Part shown: one piece after another, positions 34,182 to 46,322 of the stretch
How positions within the stretch are numbered: position 1 is the first letter of the stretch
Layout: each line of letters starts with the position of its first letter
From: Margaritispora aquatica
Lineage: Eukaryota > Ascomycota > Leotiomycetes > Helotiales > Discinellaceae
DNA length: 64,000 nt
NCBI GenBank assembly: GCA_007644065.1
Contig: VJWN01000002.1
Coordinates: forward strand, 1,327,831 to 1,391,830
Direction of reading: 5' to 3'
Notes under the pieces: generated by a model
The model's database searches: none
Seen by the model: the letters and a program-made list of their open reading frames with translations, nothing else
What the model was told of the DNA's origin: nothing
Translations under genes and position numbers: made by a program

Positions 34182-37100
34182 ATGTCCAAAATGAACTTCT
34201 TGGACAAAGCGAGGAAGAAGGTCGAGGACACAATCAACGAGGTGTCGGCGACCGCTACTCAACTCGTCCAAGGGAGAATCGTATATCCCCCAGTGGGTGG
34301 ATACAATCACACTGCTTACCAGCAACCACCTGCAGGTTACTATCATGCGGCTCCTCACGGACAATATCCAGGTCAACCTCCTCCACAGCAATGGCAGCAA
34401 CCTCAGCAGCATTTGTATGGAACTCAACCAATGCAACCTCACCATCAAAATCAATACCACTCCACTGCACCAGTCTACCCACAGCCGTATCATGCCCCCC
34501 CTCCGGTTGCCTCTCCTGCCCTACAACCCTCATATGTAGTCTCTCCCCAACAGCAACACTATGTTCCCGTCCAAGGGGGACCGGGACAGAGCTATACACC
34601 ATCTCCTGTCACCTCTCCCATTCCGCTTCACGCTGGTCCAGCCCCCGTGAACCAACCTCAGTATTTCTCCCCAGTGCCTGGTCATCCAGGACAAAGATAT
34701 ACTCCATCCCCAATCCAGAACCAGCAATATCAGACTCCTCCTCCGATACGGTCACAGCAACCCCATCCTTCTCAAGAACCTCCTCCCGCTTACACACCGC
34801 CTGTCAACAATATGGTAGGTATGTCGAAGCCAGTAGCTCCGAATCTCCCTGCACGGAGAGATAGCAGAGCTCAGTCAAACGTATCGCAAGCAAATGTTCC
34901 TCAGATGAACTTCCAGCAACCAACTATCCAGTCGCCAACCATCCAGCAGCAAAACTTTCAATCGCCAAATATGCAACAGCCAAATTTGTACCAGCCCAAT
35001 GTACAGCAATCAAATATTCAGCACCCAAATCCACAGCACCCAAATACGCCACACCCAAATCCACCGCATGCAAATCCACCACAACCAAATGTACAGTACA
35101 CAGGCTTCCAACAACCAACTGCACATCAACCAAGCTCGCAACATCCAGGTGGACAGCACCCAAATCCCCAGCCAGCAACCCCACATCAGCCAAGTGGGCC
35201 ATCTCCGAGTCCCCAGATCCCAAATCTGCATCAAGCTCACACGCTTCATAAGGTTCAGCAACCTAGTGTTCACTTACCAAATTCTCGACACCCTAGTCCT
35301 CAAAACCATGGGTTTCAGCAACCTAATTCGCAGCAACATAGTCCCCACCAAGCCAGCGCTCAAACATCACATGTGCAGCAGCAGGGTGCCCAGCAACCTA
35401 GTGCTCGGCAACCTAGTCCTCAAAGTAATGGTCCCCAGAAACCTAGTTCGCAGCAGCCCAGTCCTCATCAAACCAGCGCTCAAATATTAAATGCTCAGCA
35501 GCCAGTTGTTCAGCAACCTAATAATCAACAGCATATTGCTCAAAGCCCTGCTCCTCAGCAACCCAATTCCCAGCAATACATTCCATATCAAGCCAGCACT
35601 CAACCATCAAATACACAGCAAACTAGTGTTCAGCAACATCTTGCACAGCAACCGAGTGTACAACCACCCAAAGGCCTGCACTACTCACACTCCCAGCTGC
35701 CCTATCCAGCTGCGTTCGAGCTAGCATCACCCGAGCCTTCAAACTTGCCTCAAGAACTCGCCTCAACCGAAGTTCAGCACCCGTCGTTGTTAGCGCCTTC
35801 AAATCCAGAAATGCCAAGGCCCCTTTCGCTTCCGAATCGGCAGCGACAAAGTGTATCGATTCCAACACCGCCAGTTGCTATACCTGCACCACTAACCAAG
35901 CTCCCTTGTCTCGCGACTGAGGGCGCCCGCACTAAGTCAACGAAGTTCCATATTCCCAAGACAGGCGAGGATTTTTCGGCGTGCGATAATTGCTATCGAA
36001 TGTTTCTGGCGCCTTATGCAGATCTTGTCGTCTGTTTTGAGGAGTATAAAGGTCCGGAGACTGTGTTTGTTTGTGATATGAGTTTTGGGCGAGTTCAGCA
36101 AATTGTTTTGACACAATGTGTGCCTCATGGCACACTTGACCCTATCAGGGACTTTGTCAAGATCTTGACAACACTAACTCCATGCACAGGAGCGGTAATT
36201 TCTAGTCCAGGCCCCATGTGGATCACTCGCGGTGCAGCGATTCCAGATTTGGCTGTTTGCACTACATGTTTCGAGCTGTACTTTCGTCTAACACCATTTG
36301 CTGTCCATTTTGAGACTAAAATTCATCCAGAGACTCGAGACTGGTCTTGCGACATTTCTGTGCCGTATTTCAAGAGTCTCTTGAGATCAGAGCTTTCAAA
36401 ATCACCTATTAGCTTCGCAAACTTTGCGAAAGAAGCAAACTCGAAATTCAAGCAGCCACCGTGCACAGGACCCGGTAAATCTATTGCTATTTGCACAGAG
36501 GTCAACAGGTACCTAATATTCTCAGCCAAGGAGGGCGCCGGGGGTGTCTGTATTTCTTGCTTTTCTGAAAAATTGGAGTTCACATCCTTGGAAAAGGATT
36601 GGGAGCTCTCTGAGTTGGCCGATGAAGATATCGGGAAGTCGACCTGTGATCTTGCTGGAGAATATTCCAAAACTGCCATGACTGTTGCCATTAAAAGGGG
36701 AGCTACAGATATATGGAGGAAAGTGGTTGTACTTGATGTTCAGCTTCCCCCCTGCCCCAGTTTGAAGGGTGTGGATGAAGAAGATTTAGCGAAAGAAGTT
36801 CAGATGAAAGGCGACATTGCGCAATGGTATCAAATTACCGAATCTCCAAGTGTAATTGCTTGTCCTCGTTGTTATTGGCTTTTTGTCCAGCTTTTTGGAG
36901 CAGCTCATCTGTGCTCGCCCATGACAGCACCTCTGGTGCCAGGAGTTATACGACAATGCTCGTGGACACATTCAAATACCCCAGACGATGCAGATATAGC
37001 TACTGCCGATAATTTTGAAGATTCCTCTGCTTGGCGCGGTCGCCGACTTCGTGCCGCGCTAACTTCTGGCTACGACACTGGTGACTGGACAGAAGTGCAG

Positions 37101-37867
37101 GAGGTTGCTGCTTCTCTTGCAAAAGAACCTCCGCCATGTGCCGGTCGAGATCGAGGGCTAAAGAGGAGCAGTGGCAGGAAGTGGTTTGGTCGAATACGTG
37201 CTGATAAAACCAATGACGATGACTGCACCATTGTCATGTGCGAAGAGTGTTTCGTGCGGACAGCAAAAGGGAAAGCACACGAGGCATTTTTCAACACCGA
37301 CCTTACTGAAGCCGCGCATCGTGATGAAGGTGCTGACGGATTTATCTGCCAGCCATACACCAATCGTGCTCGGAGTTATATTCGAGCCGCTGCGGATGAT
37401 GGAGATTTGGCGTCCTTTGCAAGGTACTGGAACAATCGAGAGGCTCTCGCGCTACGGCGGAAGCAATGGCTGCCAATTCTGCAGCAACAAAACGTGAAGA
37501 TGGCTTTGTATAATCAGCAAACCAGTATGCAGATGGTGATGAAAACTAATGCGATGGCCAATGCATTGACTCTGAAGGGCGGTGCAGGTATAGTCGAGGC
37601 AGTCAGTGGCGAAACAGGCTATCGGTATGGAAACTCGCAGGTATGTGACAGATATTTCTAAATATGCGTCAATTCTAGTATAATTTGCTAATGGTTCTAT
37701 TTCAGATCGGCACGAACTTCATGACACAAGGAAGTGCAGATGCCGAACTAGCCTGGCAAAATGCGTCGAACATGAAAGTTGGTCAAGGACTGAATCCTGT
37801 AGCAGAAACGATGAGAATCCAAGCGCTATGGGAGATTGATAACCAAGCATTTTTAGCAGTTGAGTAA
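34182..37867 (+). CDS. Large Q/P/N-rich protein with five C-terminal CxxC units, unknown function
   Basis: Two exons, 34182-37640 and 37706-37867, 1206 aa; the 65-nt intron is GT-AG with TTTCAG. The start MSKMNFLDKARKKVEDTIN is a short amphipathic helix. Residues about 35-560 are low-complexity, rich in Gln, Pro, Asn, His and Ser, and were read here as prion-like. From about 590 to 1060 come five similar units, each with a CxxC[FY] pair: CDNCY (~599), CTTCF (~691), CISCF (~788), CPRCY (~892), CEECF (~1019). Most units also have a Pro-Cys element (TPCTG, PPCTG, PPCAG). Paired cysteines suggest metal binding. The C-terminus is helical (MQMVMKTNAMANAL). I recognise a fungal family without known function. 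Confidence 0.75.
34880..35680 (+). repeat. Degenerate short tandem repeats coding for QQPN/HPNP/QQPS units
   Basis: Within the Q/P-rich gene the DNA repeats short units of the form CAGCACCCAAAT, CAGCAACCTAGT and variants. They translate into runs such as QHPNPQHPN and QQPSPQ. The repeats stay in frame with the gene. Such tracts tend to vary in length between strains. Confidence 0.7.
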
Positions 37868-38716
37868 GGGGATTTTGAGAACGATGATATCCATTATTTG
37901 TATGTGGAGGGTTTGAGTGCATAGTAAAACTTGTATCATATTTGATGTCCTTCAAAGATTATGACGATCCATGGCTGTATCAACGCCAGTTTGAAAGGTA
38001 TAATAGATAAATGAAGATACAAATTGATGCCCTCGATATTTTGTAGGCGAGAACTCAACATAGGAGAAGAGACTTTTGGAGGAGGATCGAGGAAGTTTGA
38101 CATCAAGATAGAATGACACCAAGATCCACGTCTCCACAAAACCTTATTTTCACCTCCATCTATCATTTGCTTTTCCTTGCCCAGGTAGCTAAAGTAGACC
38201 TCAATAATAATTTCAATATGTCCACCTCATCTTTGACTTTTCAAGGTGAACGATTCTGACTTTGGGCCTCCGAAGGAGGTCTCTCCATCACGCAATGCTT
38301 TAGAAGTTGTCTATAAATACGCCACGTCCAAAAACTATTGGTGGCGTCAAGACATTCGCTGCAGCTGCTGGGGTCCACGCGGCCCAGCTCCAACAACAAT
38401 GTTCCCTCCAACAGAAAGTTTCCTCGGCGTATGTTCCTATTTTCTCCTAAATATCTGTCTTTTCCTTTCATAAGTTTCATCGGCATCTGCTTTCTTTCTC
38501 CATTGGCATTTCAGTGCTGCCCTGAACAATGAATACACCTGCGTTGCAATCGCTGCTGTTCACCAAGCACCCGCAGCGTTGCATCTGAAGATTGAGTACC
38601 GAACACCTGGGGTAGCATCACGATTCAAAGCCGGCTTGGCGTGTATCTTTGCTCTGCAATACAGGCTTGGCCTTACCAAACGTGCAGCGACAGCTCGTGT
38701 TCTGATCCACTTCACC
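37868..38716. other. Intergenic region, 0.85 kb
   Basis: The open frame of the following gene extends upstream to about 38579 without an ATG. I take 38579-38716 as leader. No other feature is supported. Confidence 0.45.
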
Positions 38717-39802
38717 ATGAGGTTTCGTCTCCAAAACCCACGGCATCTTCGTTCTTTGACACAAATTTCTGGTAGTGTCTTGTTTGTATTCTTGCTGTGG
38801 TTCTGGACCCGCTGTGACCATGGAGTCAATCTGTTGCAGATGTTCGGAGGAAGGAATCGGGACCCGAGTGTCCACCTTATCCTCGCGTCCAGGCTAAATG
38901 TCAGCTATGAGTGGGTTGCAAATCTCACCATACCAAATCTCAAGATCGTGCCTTATATGGCGAATGATGACAAGGCCGTCTTTCATCCAGACGATAACAA
39001 GGGCAATGAGGCCATGATATACCTCACTTATCTGGCTGATTTTTATGAAGAACTGCCCGATATATCGATCTTCACCCATGGACAGGATTATGCCTGGCAT
39101 GTGGATGTAATCCTGGAAGAGAGCACGTTGTATGCTTTGAATCGACTAGACCTAAGCGAGGTACTAAGACGCCAGTATCTTAATCTAAGGATTAGCTGGG
39201 AGAATGCTTGTCCAGACTGGATGCACACCAATGTCGGCTTTGATTCAGAAGAATACAATGTAGACCTGAAAGCTGAGGAACCATTCATGAAGGCATCTTT
39301 TGAAGAGCTCTTTCCAAACAATACGGTTCCAGAAATCCTAGCACAGCCATGCTGCTCACAATTCGCAGTCACGAAAGAAGCTATACGCACAATACCAAGA
39401 GAGCAATATGCAGCTGCTATCACATGGCTTGAAGATTCCTATCTACCGGACGCATTATCTGGTCGTGTTTGGGAGCATCTCTGGCAGTACATGTTCTTGA
39501 AAAAGGCAGTGGACTGCCCCGATGAAAGATCTGCGTTATGTATGACCTATCATATATGCTTTCAGAATCAGCAAGACTGGGAGGATTGGAAGTACTTTGA
39601 GAGAAATAGACAAACATTTCGTGACCTGAGAACGAATCTGCTGGCGGAAGGATTGGACGAGAACTTTAACACGATACAAGATACGGACAAGAATATCCGA
39701 GAGACGGAAGAGAATATGGATCGCTTGAAGGCCGGAGCAATCGAGCTTGGAAATTTAGGGGAGGTTAGGAAAGCAATGCTTGTGTCACCAGAGATCAAAT
39801 GA
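38717..39802 (+). CDS. DUF3431 family type II membrane protein
   Basis: Single exon, 361 aa, start MRFRLQNPRHLRS. A signal-anchor helix lies at residues 16-30 (SGSVLFVFLLWFW), after a basic N-terminus, so the bulk should face the Golgi/ER lumen or the outside. The DUF3431 region runs from about 55 to 285. Recognisable blocks are LILASRLNVSYEW, IPNLKIVPYMANDD, GNEAMIYLTYLADFYEELPD, and FTHGQDYAWHVD. WENACPDW and QFAVTKEAIRTIPREQY follow. The last block, with WEHLWQYMF, resembles glycosyltransferase-like fungal proteins; activity is not established. Four or more conserved Cys follow the core. A charged helical tail ends the protein. A longer product from an upstream non-ATG start is unlikely. 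Confidence 0.82.
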   Translation: MRFRLQNPRHLRSLTQISGSVLFVFLLWFWTRCDHGVNLLQMFGGRNRDPSVHLILASRLNVSYEWVANLTIPNLKIVPYMANDDKAVFHPDDNKGNEAMIYLTYLADFYEELPDISIFTHGQDYAWHVDVILEESTLYALNRLDLSEVLRRQYLNLRISWENACPDWMHTNVGFDSEEYNVDLKAEEPFMKASFEELFPNNTVPEILAQPCCSQFAVTKEAIRTIPREQYAAAITWLEDSYLPDALSGRVWEHLWQYMFLKKAVDCPDERSALCMTYHICFQNQQDWEDWKYFERNRQTFRDLRTNLLAEGLDENFNTIQDTDKNIRETEENMDRLKAGAIELGNLGEVRKAMLVSPEIK

Positions 39803-40810
39803 TGGTACCCACAGTGTCTAACATTGGTGTACACAAAGCTTTTGGCAGCTGAGTGACTTACTGCCGACGTGAGGTTGCTTCCCACTGTGAGTGAGGATCT
39901 AGCTTAACAGAAGAACAGAAGTGGAAGACCTTCAGCGAATGCTTAACAGAGACCGAGGAGACCAAATAAATGGATGCTTTTTTATCGAAGACAATGGTTA
40001 CCTATGGAAAACAGCCGATATCGAGGTAGAAAAGGATCGATGTGAGGGGTGGATTGTTATGTATCCAGTACTAACTTCGCTTGGAGGACTCAGCGTGAAG
40101 GGGAAAAAATCAGATACTTCGGAGAGCTGCATTTCAATATGATCATAAAACACTATAAAATGTAATTTAGATATTAACTTGCTTCGAGGAATTATTTTGG
40201 CGGGAATTGGAGGGAAGCGTTATTGTGAAGAATCACTAGCACGCAAAAATTTCTAACTCCATGAACTCTATTAGAAGGAACATGTCAGCTAAGAATGCCT
40301 TGAAATCCTTAGCCGAACAGAGCGCCATAATCTGTACCTTTAGTTTTTAGTTGCAAATTCCGTAAAAGGTTGTTGAGACTGTTCAGTCTTCCCATCAAAA
40401 AGTGGATACCATATCACATGACTAAATACCATCACGGGCACGCCAAGTCATTTAAAGCACAACTTAACCTTTTCTAGTTAAGCTGCTTGCTCAATGACGA
40501 AACTACAGCCTTGCGACAAGGCTATTGACACTCTAGATCCATATTAAAATTATTTGACTCATCTCCATCTTCTCTCCTCAATCGCCTTTCTGTCATATTC
40601 AACCAGCAATCATAAATGCATCTTCAGCATTTACTTCTCAAAATTTAAAGTACGAGAATGTTAAGGGTTCCCCACGCACCATTTACCGGTTCATTTAGAC
40701 GCAGAAGTCGCAGGATACGACGATAAAACACCCACTCTTTCAAGCTGGCTTTTCAGTATCGCCGGATTTGGGCAAGGCTTTTCTCAATTATACATCTACA
40801 AACCTACAAA
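39803..40810. other. Intergenic region, 1.0 kb
   Basis: 3' flank of the DUF3431 gene and promoter of SUA5. A 73-codon frame at 39921-40142 starts with GTG and shows no family features. Nothing else is supported. Confidence 0.45.
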
Positions 40811-42148
40811 ATGGGTTCGCAATCCCCAGAAGATATCTTGTTTAAGACTCGCATTCTGCCTGTGCAAACGGCATGTCTAGGGAAATTCAACGACAGAAAG
40901 ACTTTAAAGACATGGGAACTGCCAACAGATGAACTGAGTCTTGCGCCTCTGCGAGAGGCCGCGAGGCACCTCAGGGAAAGCAGTATTCCCGTCGGCTTTC
41001 CCACAGAAACTGTTTATGGCCTTGGTGCAGATGCGACCCGAAGTGAAGCTGTGAAGGGAATTTACAAAGCCAAGGGACGACCATCGGATAATCCTCTCAT
41101 AATTCACGTTTGCGATCTCACAATGCTCGAGAATCTCCTGCTAGCGGCAGATATCTCTGCATCTTCAGAGACAAGTAGCCTGCCCGCAATCTACAAACCT
41201 CTCATTGAACGTTTTTGGCCTGGTCCTTTAACCATACTGCTTCCAAACCCGAAACCCAGCAAACTCGCACCAGAAGTTACAGCTGGTTTACCAACTTTCG
41301 GAGCACGCATGCCAGATTCTGCACTTGCATTGTCACTCATTCATTTGGCAGGTGTTCCACTTGCTGCACCATCTGCAAACGCATCTACAAAACCTTCCCC
41401 TACTACTGCCGAACATGTGCGGTATGATCTCAATGGAAGAATCGAACTCATACTCGATGGAGGTCCATGCATCGTTGGTGTGGAAAGTACAGTCGTGGAT
41501 GGTATGTGTGATCCTCCAGCCGTGCTAAGACCAGGTGGTGTGAGTATCGATGACATCAGGAAGTGTAAGGGCTGGGAGAACGTAAAGATAGTTTACAAGG
41601 ATCACAGCGAACTCGGTGCATCTGCCCCGAGGGCTCCGGGAATGAAGTACAAGCACTACAGTCCTAAAGCTAAAGTTGTACTCTATGAAGCTACCAAATC
41701 AGCAAGCAGCGTCTCTGACGAAGTTTGGAAAGTCCTCGCAGCCCAGCAAGTTCAGGAACCATACCTCGGTCTCGAATTACTTACCCGGCCATTCAAGATT
41801 GGGGTAGTCAGTACCAAGACATGGAACAATTGGGCTGGCTTCGATGGAGCCCAGAACTCAAAGGACAAATTATACATCCAGAACAACGAAAAGCTCAGCA
41901 CTAACAACTCTTTTGCTATGTACCAAGGACAGCTCAATCTTAGTGGTAACACTCAGATCGCAGACATGATCGAAATATCTCTTGGTAGCGAGACGAAGGA
42001 CATTGCCCATGGACTTTTTTCTGCTCTTCGAGAATTGGATCAGAGAGGGGTAGATTTGATCTACGTGGAGGGCATTAAAGACGAGGGAGATATTGCTGCC
42101 GCAGTAATGAACAGGCTGCGCAAGGCTGCAAGTGTTATAGAGAATTAG
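40811..42148 (+). CDS. SUA5: Threonylcarbamoyl-AMP synthase
   Basis: Single exon, 445 aa. It makes threonylcarbamoyl-AMP from threonine, bicarbonate and ATP, the first step of t6A modification at position 37 of ANN-decoding tRNAs. The YrdC-type fold covers about residues 45-240: GFPTETVYGLGADAT (62-76), KGRPSDNPLIIHV, FWPGPLTILL, and GVPLAAPSANAS. A proline-rich linker with RAPGMKYKHYSPKA leads to the C-terminal Sua5 domain (about 290-440), which marks SUA5-type rather than short YrdC-type enzymes. The N-terminal 40 residues (MGSQSPEDILFKTRILPVQT) are family-like and give no clear mitochondrial targeting signal. It is convergent with RET3. Confidence 0.95.
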   Translation: MGSQSPEDILFKTRILPVQTACLGKFNDRKTLKTWELPTDELSLAPLREAARHLRESSIPVGFPTETVYGLGADATRSEAVKGIYKAKGRPSDNPLIIHVCDLTMLENLLLAADISASSETSSLPAIYKPLIERFWPGPLTILLPNPKPSKLAPEVTAGLPTFGARMPDSALALSLIHLAGVPLAAPSANASTKPSPTTAEHVRYDLNGRIELILDGGPCIVGVESTVVDGMCDPPAVLRPGGVSIDDIRKCKGWENVKIVYKDHSELGASAPRAPGMKYKHYSPKAKVVLYEATKSASSVSDEVWKVLAAQQVQEPYLGLELLTRPFKIGVVSTKTWNNWAGFDGAQNSKDKLYIQNNEKLSTNNSFAMYQGQLNLSGNTQIADMIEISLGSETKDIAHGLFSALRELDQRGVDLIYVEGIKDEGDIAAAVMNRLRKAASVIEN

Positions 42149-42417
42149 GGTAGACACCTAGAATGGATCAATAGAATTCGATTTTAGAATCTCGCTCAGT
42201 TGCCATCCGTGCCAGGAAATGCTGGACCTAATACCGCCAAACTCCCTTTCTAAGACCCCCAAAGGCTTTTCTTCTCCATACCTAAGTGACCTGTGATTCT
42301 AATATGCAGTATCTTGCTAGATATCTGAATTTCATGTGTCTCGAAACGTAGACTTGTCTTGTCACAAGCACGCATAGTCCGTCTTCCTTCCATCAATCGA
42401 ACACATAGCTAAGCTCC

Positions 42418-43180
42418 TCACAAACCCTGCCTGAGCCAATCTCCCAGCTTTGCCTTTCCGAATTGCGCCAAGTTGTTCATTCCCTGCTCACTCAAATCGA
42501 TACCCTTCAGTTGTGCAACATCCTGCGTGGGCGCCTTGCTGACCCTCTGTACAATAATCGTAGGGTCCGTCTCGAGAATGATGCCGTCGTCAACGATCTC
42601 ATCAATCGCAAGAGAGACTAGATCGTAATTTTCGATTATTGTGCGCTTGTCTACTGATTGCCTATCCCGTTCCCAAATCAGTAGCTATCCTTCCAACCAA
42701 GTCAAGTCTTGCAGAGCCCATGGAAACGTACTTAAATAATAGGTGCAAGGAATCCCGCATCGCGAGAATGACATTGTATAGCATGATCTCGTTCTCATCC
42801 ACGCTGCCCACAACGTACATCATGACGTCGCTCTCGCTCTTGTACAGCACGATCCTGTTGTCGTATAGGATTATGTCTGCGGTCTGCTTGGCGGTCTTCT
42901 CGAGGAGGCCCTTCTCGAAAGCCTTTTGGGACTTGACATCAGGGTATGGTGAGGAAGGAGTTGGCGCGCCTGCAAATTGGCTGTTAATTCCATACTCAAA
43001 CTTGGGATTGGAGGGGTAGCTTTTGAGGCATAGAATGAGGTGGTGGAGGGGAAACATACTGCCGTGTGTAGGTGCTGCGTGGTGAGGCGCATTGTAGTAT
43101 TTTGCCAGGACGCGGGATCCGTCTTCAGAGTTGAGAATTAGAATCGCATTCACGCTGATCAGGGACATGGAGCGTGACAT
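42418..43180 (-). CDS. RET3: Coatomer subunit zeta
   Basis: Three exons on the minus strand: 43180-43060, 42969-42732, 42661-42418, giving 200 aa. Zeta-COP is the small, longin-like subunit of the COPI coat for Golgi-to-ER traffic and pairs with gamma-COP. The family sequence is clear: SVNAILILNSEDGSRVLAKYY, YPDVKSQKAFEKGLLEKT, ADIILYDNRIVLYKSESDVM, DENEIMLYNVILAMRDSL, and SLAIDEIVDDGIILETDP. The tail reads LGDWLRQGL. The second intron (70 nt) splits Lys in LLFK-QSVDKRT. The first intron (90 nt, 42970-43059) is a multiple of three with no stop. Convergent with SUA5. Confidence 0.93.
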
Positions 43181-44507
43181 TTTTGCTGTGGTATTTGGTG
43201 TGTAATTGCGGGGAGAAGAGGTGTCGGTGGGATAGTATGCTCGTGGTCAATGTTCTAGTTGTTCAGTGCCTTATATGTAAGGCTATCACTATTCAAGTTC
43301 AAAGTTCCATAGTCACCAACTTCACTTCACGAACTTTTGTAGTCAGAAGTTCAAAAATGTGATATAAAGCGGGATTCAGTCAATTTGTATGTGCTAATAC
43401 TTGCAACTTTTGTCTGTGGTTTATAGTCGCAATTTTCTTCAAATGACTGTGGTTTTGATTCCTACATCGTTATTCTCACTGGTTAGCTTTGCGATCTGTT
43501 GGGGAGCTTGAAATGCAGTCAAAGTATGACTCAGTTTATTGCTACCTTAGCTTAACATGAAATATATTCATGTCATTCGATCATTGATTGAATCCACATG
43601 AAAATGAGGCTATATGAGGACGTCCATTTCGGTCCAGGTCAAGTGCCAGCTGTGAAAGATTTTCCAGCGTCAGAGAGCTTTGCGCTTTGCAAATCATTCT
43701 AAGAGTTCTATCTACGTTCATATATTTGGCAGTTTAGCTATTCAATATCATAAACATGTGCAACTTTAGTATTATGGTGATTTCCCAGAGATAGTTGTTC
43801 ATTAGGCAAGACTATGCTCGCTGATATGGCAGCAGTAGCTAGTGCTGGAATATTTATTCGTACCAAGTACTTAATTAGATATGATTTTGGTAGAGTTGCG
43901 ATCAAAACAGCCAATGAAATGAAGTCTCCTGGTGGCTATGTCACAGTCAGAACGATGCATTACGAGGTCAAACTGGTTTCCGATGTCGAACAACCCTGAG
44001 GTATAGAATAGCATGAATCTTAGGAGCACCGTATGCGCTAGTTAATCCAGATCTACCCAATTTTCGCCTATGTGGTGATAGAAGACTAATGACTTAGAAG
44101 ATTTCCAAGTGCTAATTGACTTAGCCAATCCGTTAAGCATCCCGTGATACAACCACTCATGATACGAATACCAAAGGGCACATACGGAACTTGGAGATTT
44201 TATATTTCAATACCTTCGAGTTTTCTCTAGCATAATAGGCATGCGTTCTCTGTATCATCAGCAGAACAATAACTAGGCAACTTATTACTTCCCAGATACC
44301 TAAAGTAGGCAGAGATCCATCACACCAACCAATTGCACTGTCCCGTGACCTAGAACTTGGGGTCCGTGTGGGGCATGCTCCCCATGCAGTCCTTCGAGCT
44401 GACAATCTTACATTCTGTGCCACAAACACAGAACCTTATAACAGGGCGTTGAGTTGCTGTTTCCACGACCGTATTCCTATTTTCTTCCATATCAATTCAT
44501 AACGCCA
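43181..44507. other. Intergenic region, 1.3 kb, divergent
   Basis: Promoters of RET3 and the F-box gene are expected at the ends. The middle is A/T-rich. Short frames (43814-43999 plus, 44157-44429 minus) are not supported as genes. Confidence 0.45.
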
Positions 44508-46122
44508 ATGGGTTATAGCGAGAATTGTTGCCAGCTATGTGCTGTGTCCATCAACACAGCCCGTCTTCGCTTACCCCACGAGCCACATGAGGCGGGTTGG
44601 GGATATTCAGGAGGGTTATACTATTCAAGCGAAGAGACATATTCAAGGTGCTCACTCGTAGGGATAGAGAAAAGTGGGTGCAGCAATGTGAAGAATGAGG
44701 AGCCGGGGAACGACTTTATCCATTTCCCTGGAAGGGGATGTTCCTTTCAAGGGGCTTACAGTGGATTGAGAATTGGAGCTGATGAGATGAAGGGCATGAA
44801 CTTGCCGAGATACGTTGTGGGAAAGCCTAAGAATCAAGATTTTGAGGACGAAGAGCAAGAAGACTATGAAAGGAGTAGCGACTTCTTCGTCACTTCACAG
44901 GTATTTTCTAGCTCTATTTCTCGAAATTTTCCACTAAAGCCAGCAACAGACGACTTGCCCACCTGACGATTTTGAACCTGGGGAACTAGCTAAGGTACGA
45001 TTCGGAATTGGCAACTTTTTCCCACAGAACTACTCAGTTCTAGGGGATAATGAAGATTCAGAGTGTGGTGTACCAGTTCACGAATCGTGTTGGAAAATCT
45101 TTGAACGTGTGTCAAAAATGAGAATGGGTGAAGTTGACCTCCAAGGCTTTATGGCTTTATGGAAGGTAAGTAATCTATGTGAGGTAAATGATTTCAGGTT
45201 TCTAAGTTTCCTATAGAGACAGGCATGCGGCATGTGTGGCTTCCAAAAGATGAAACAAGATCCCGTTATCATGAAGTGCCGCGAGCAATTCTGGACTCAT
45301 ATCCCAGGAACCGAGTATCTTGCTGCCAATCCGCACGATATTCCTGGATTTCCAACAATGCTTCTTGATCACTACACGCCATATCCGACAGGGGGTGGGG
45401 CGTTTCTCGCATACTCTAATCCGGATTCCCATGTCCGCGAAAATTCTACAGATTCATTTAGAAAGATTCCTTCGGAGTTGAAAAACATGATTCTCTCTCA
45501 CCTTGGCTCAAAAGACATTGGAAACTTACGCTTGGCCTCTAGATCATTTAGGGAACTGCCGAAAAGTTTGTTCAAGAGGCTGATACGCGAGGAACTACCG
45601 TGGTTTTGGGAGTATGATGACCTCCAAGAGGCTGATTTGAACTGCATGGTACTAGAAGGGATTGAAAAAGAGAAGGTAAAGGAGGAGCAGGCTGCTAAGG
45701 ATATCAACTGGCTAGAAATATATAAGCTATTGTGCGCAACGAAAAAGGGGGTGCTTGGACTGAGAAACCGCGCGAGGGTCTGGGACTTAGTCGAAGAGGT
45801 GGTGAGGAGAATAGGACAGCTACGAGAGCAATGTCGGGAGAATGGAGTAGAATTGAATGTTACTCCATCCAAGCAAGAGGAACGGGCAGGAGATGTCAAT
45901 AATGACATTTATTGCCCGAGGTGTCAGGTTGTATTGATACAACGAAAGGAAGAAGATCAGGTAGAAAGCAGTATTAAAAGCCAGGAAGATGAAGATAGCG
46001 ATAGCGATAGCGAGACTGGAGAGACATCAGAAGGGGAAGGTGATGAAGAAGAAGATTCTCCGGAAGTGGCAAACTTTGGTTCTGAAGTCACAGAGACCGA
46101 AGAAAGCAGCGAATCGGACTAG
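44508..46122 (+). CDS. F-box domain protein with N-terminal cysteine motif
   Basis: Three exons: 44508-44900, 44950-45165, 45217-46122, encoding 504 aa; introns are 49 and 51 nt and fall between codons. The N-terminus MGYSENCCQLCAVSINTARLR carries a C-x2-C pair typical of a group of fungal F-box-like proteins. The F-box lies near residues 282-325 (FRKIPSELKNMILSHLGSKD, then NLRLASRSFRELP). An acidic, Ser/Glu-rich tail contains a late CPRC pair followed by alternating Asp-Ser residues. F-box proteins link substrates to SCF ubiquitin ligases through SKP1. The partner here is unknown. No WD40 or LRR substrate module is visible, so target recognition would rest on the novel N-terminal half. Confidence 0.82.
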
Positions 46123-46322
46123 GCGAGCTTCATATCTGTCGCATTTAGGCTATTAAATACTGTGCTCCTAGATGAGCGTTTACCTGTCGGATTCAAGTGG
46201 TTAGGCAAGCCTCATTATATATAAACGTTTGCTTGTTTAGTACAGATCAAACAATGACCACTAGCATTGGCTTCAGTGATTCGGAAATTCTAAAATTGTT
46301 TCTGACGATCATACATTTGATT

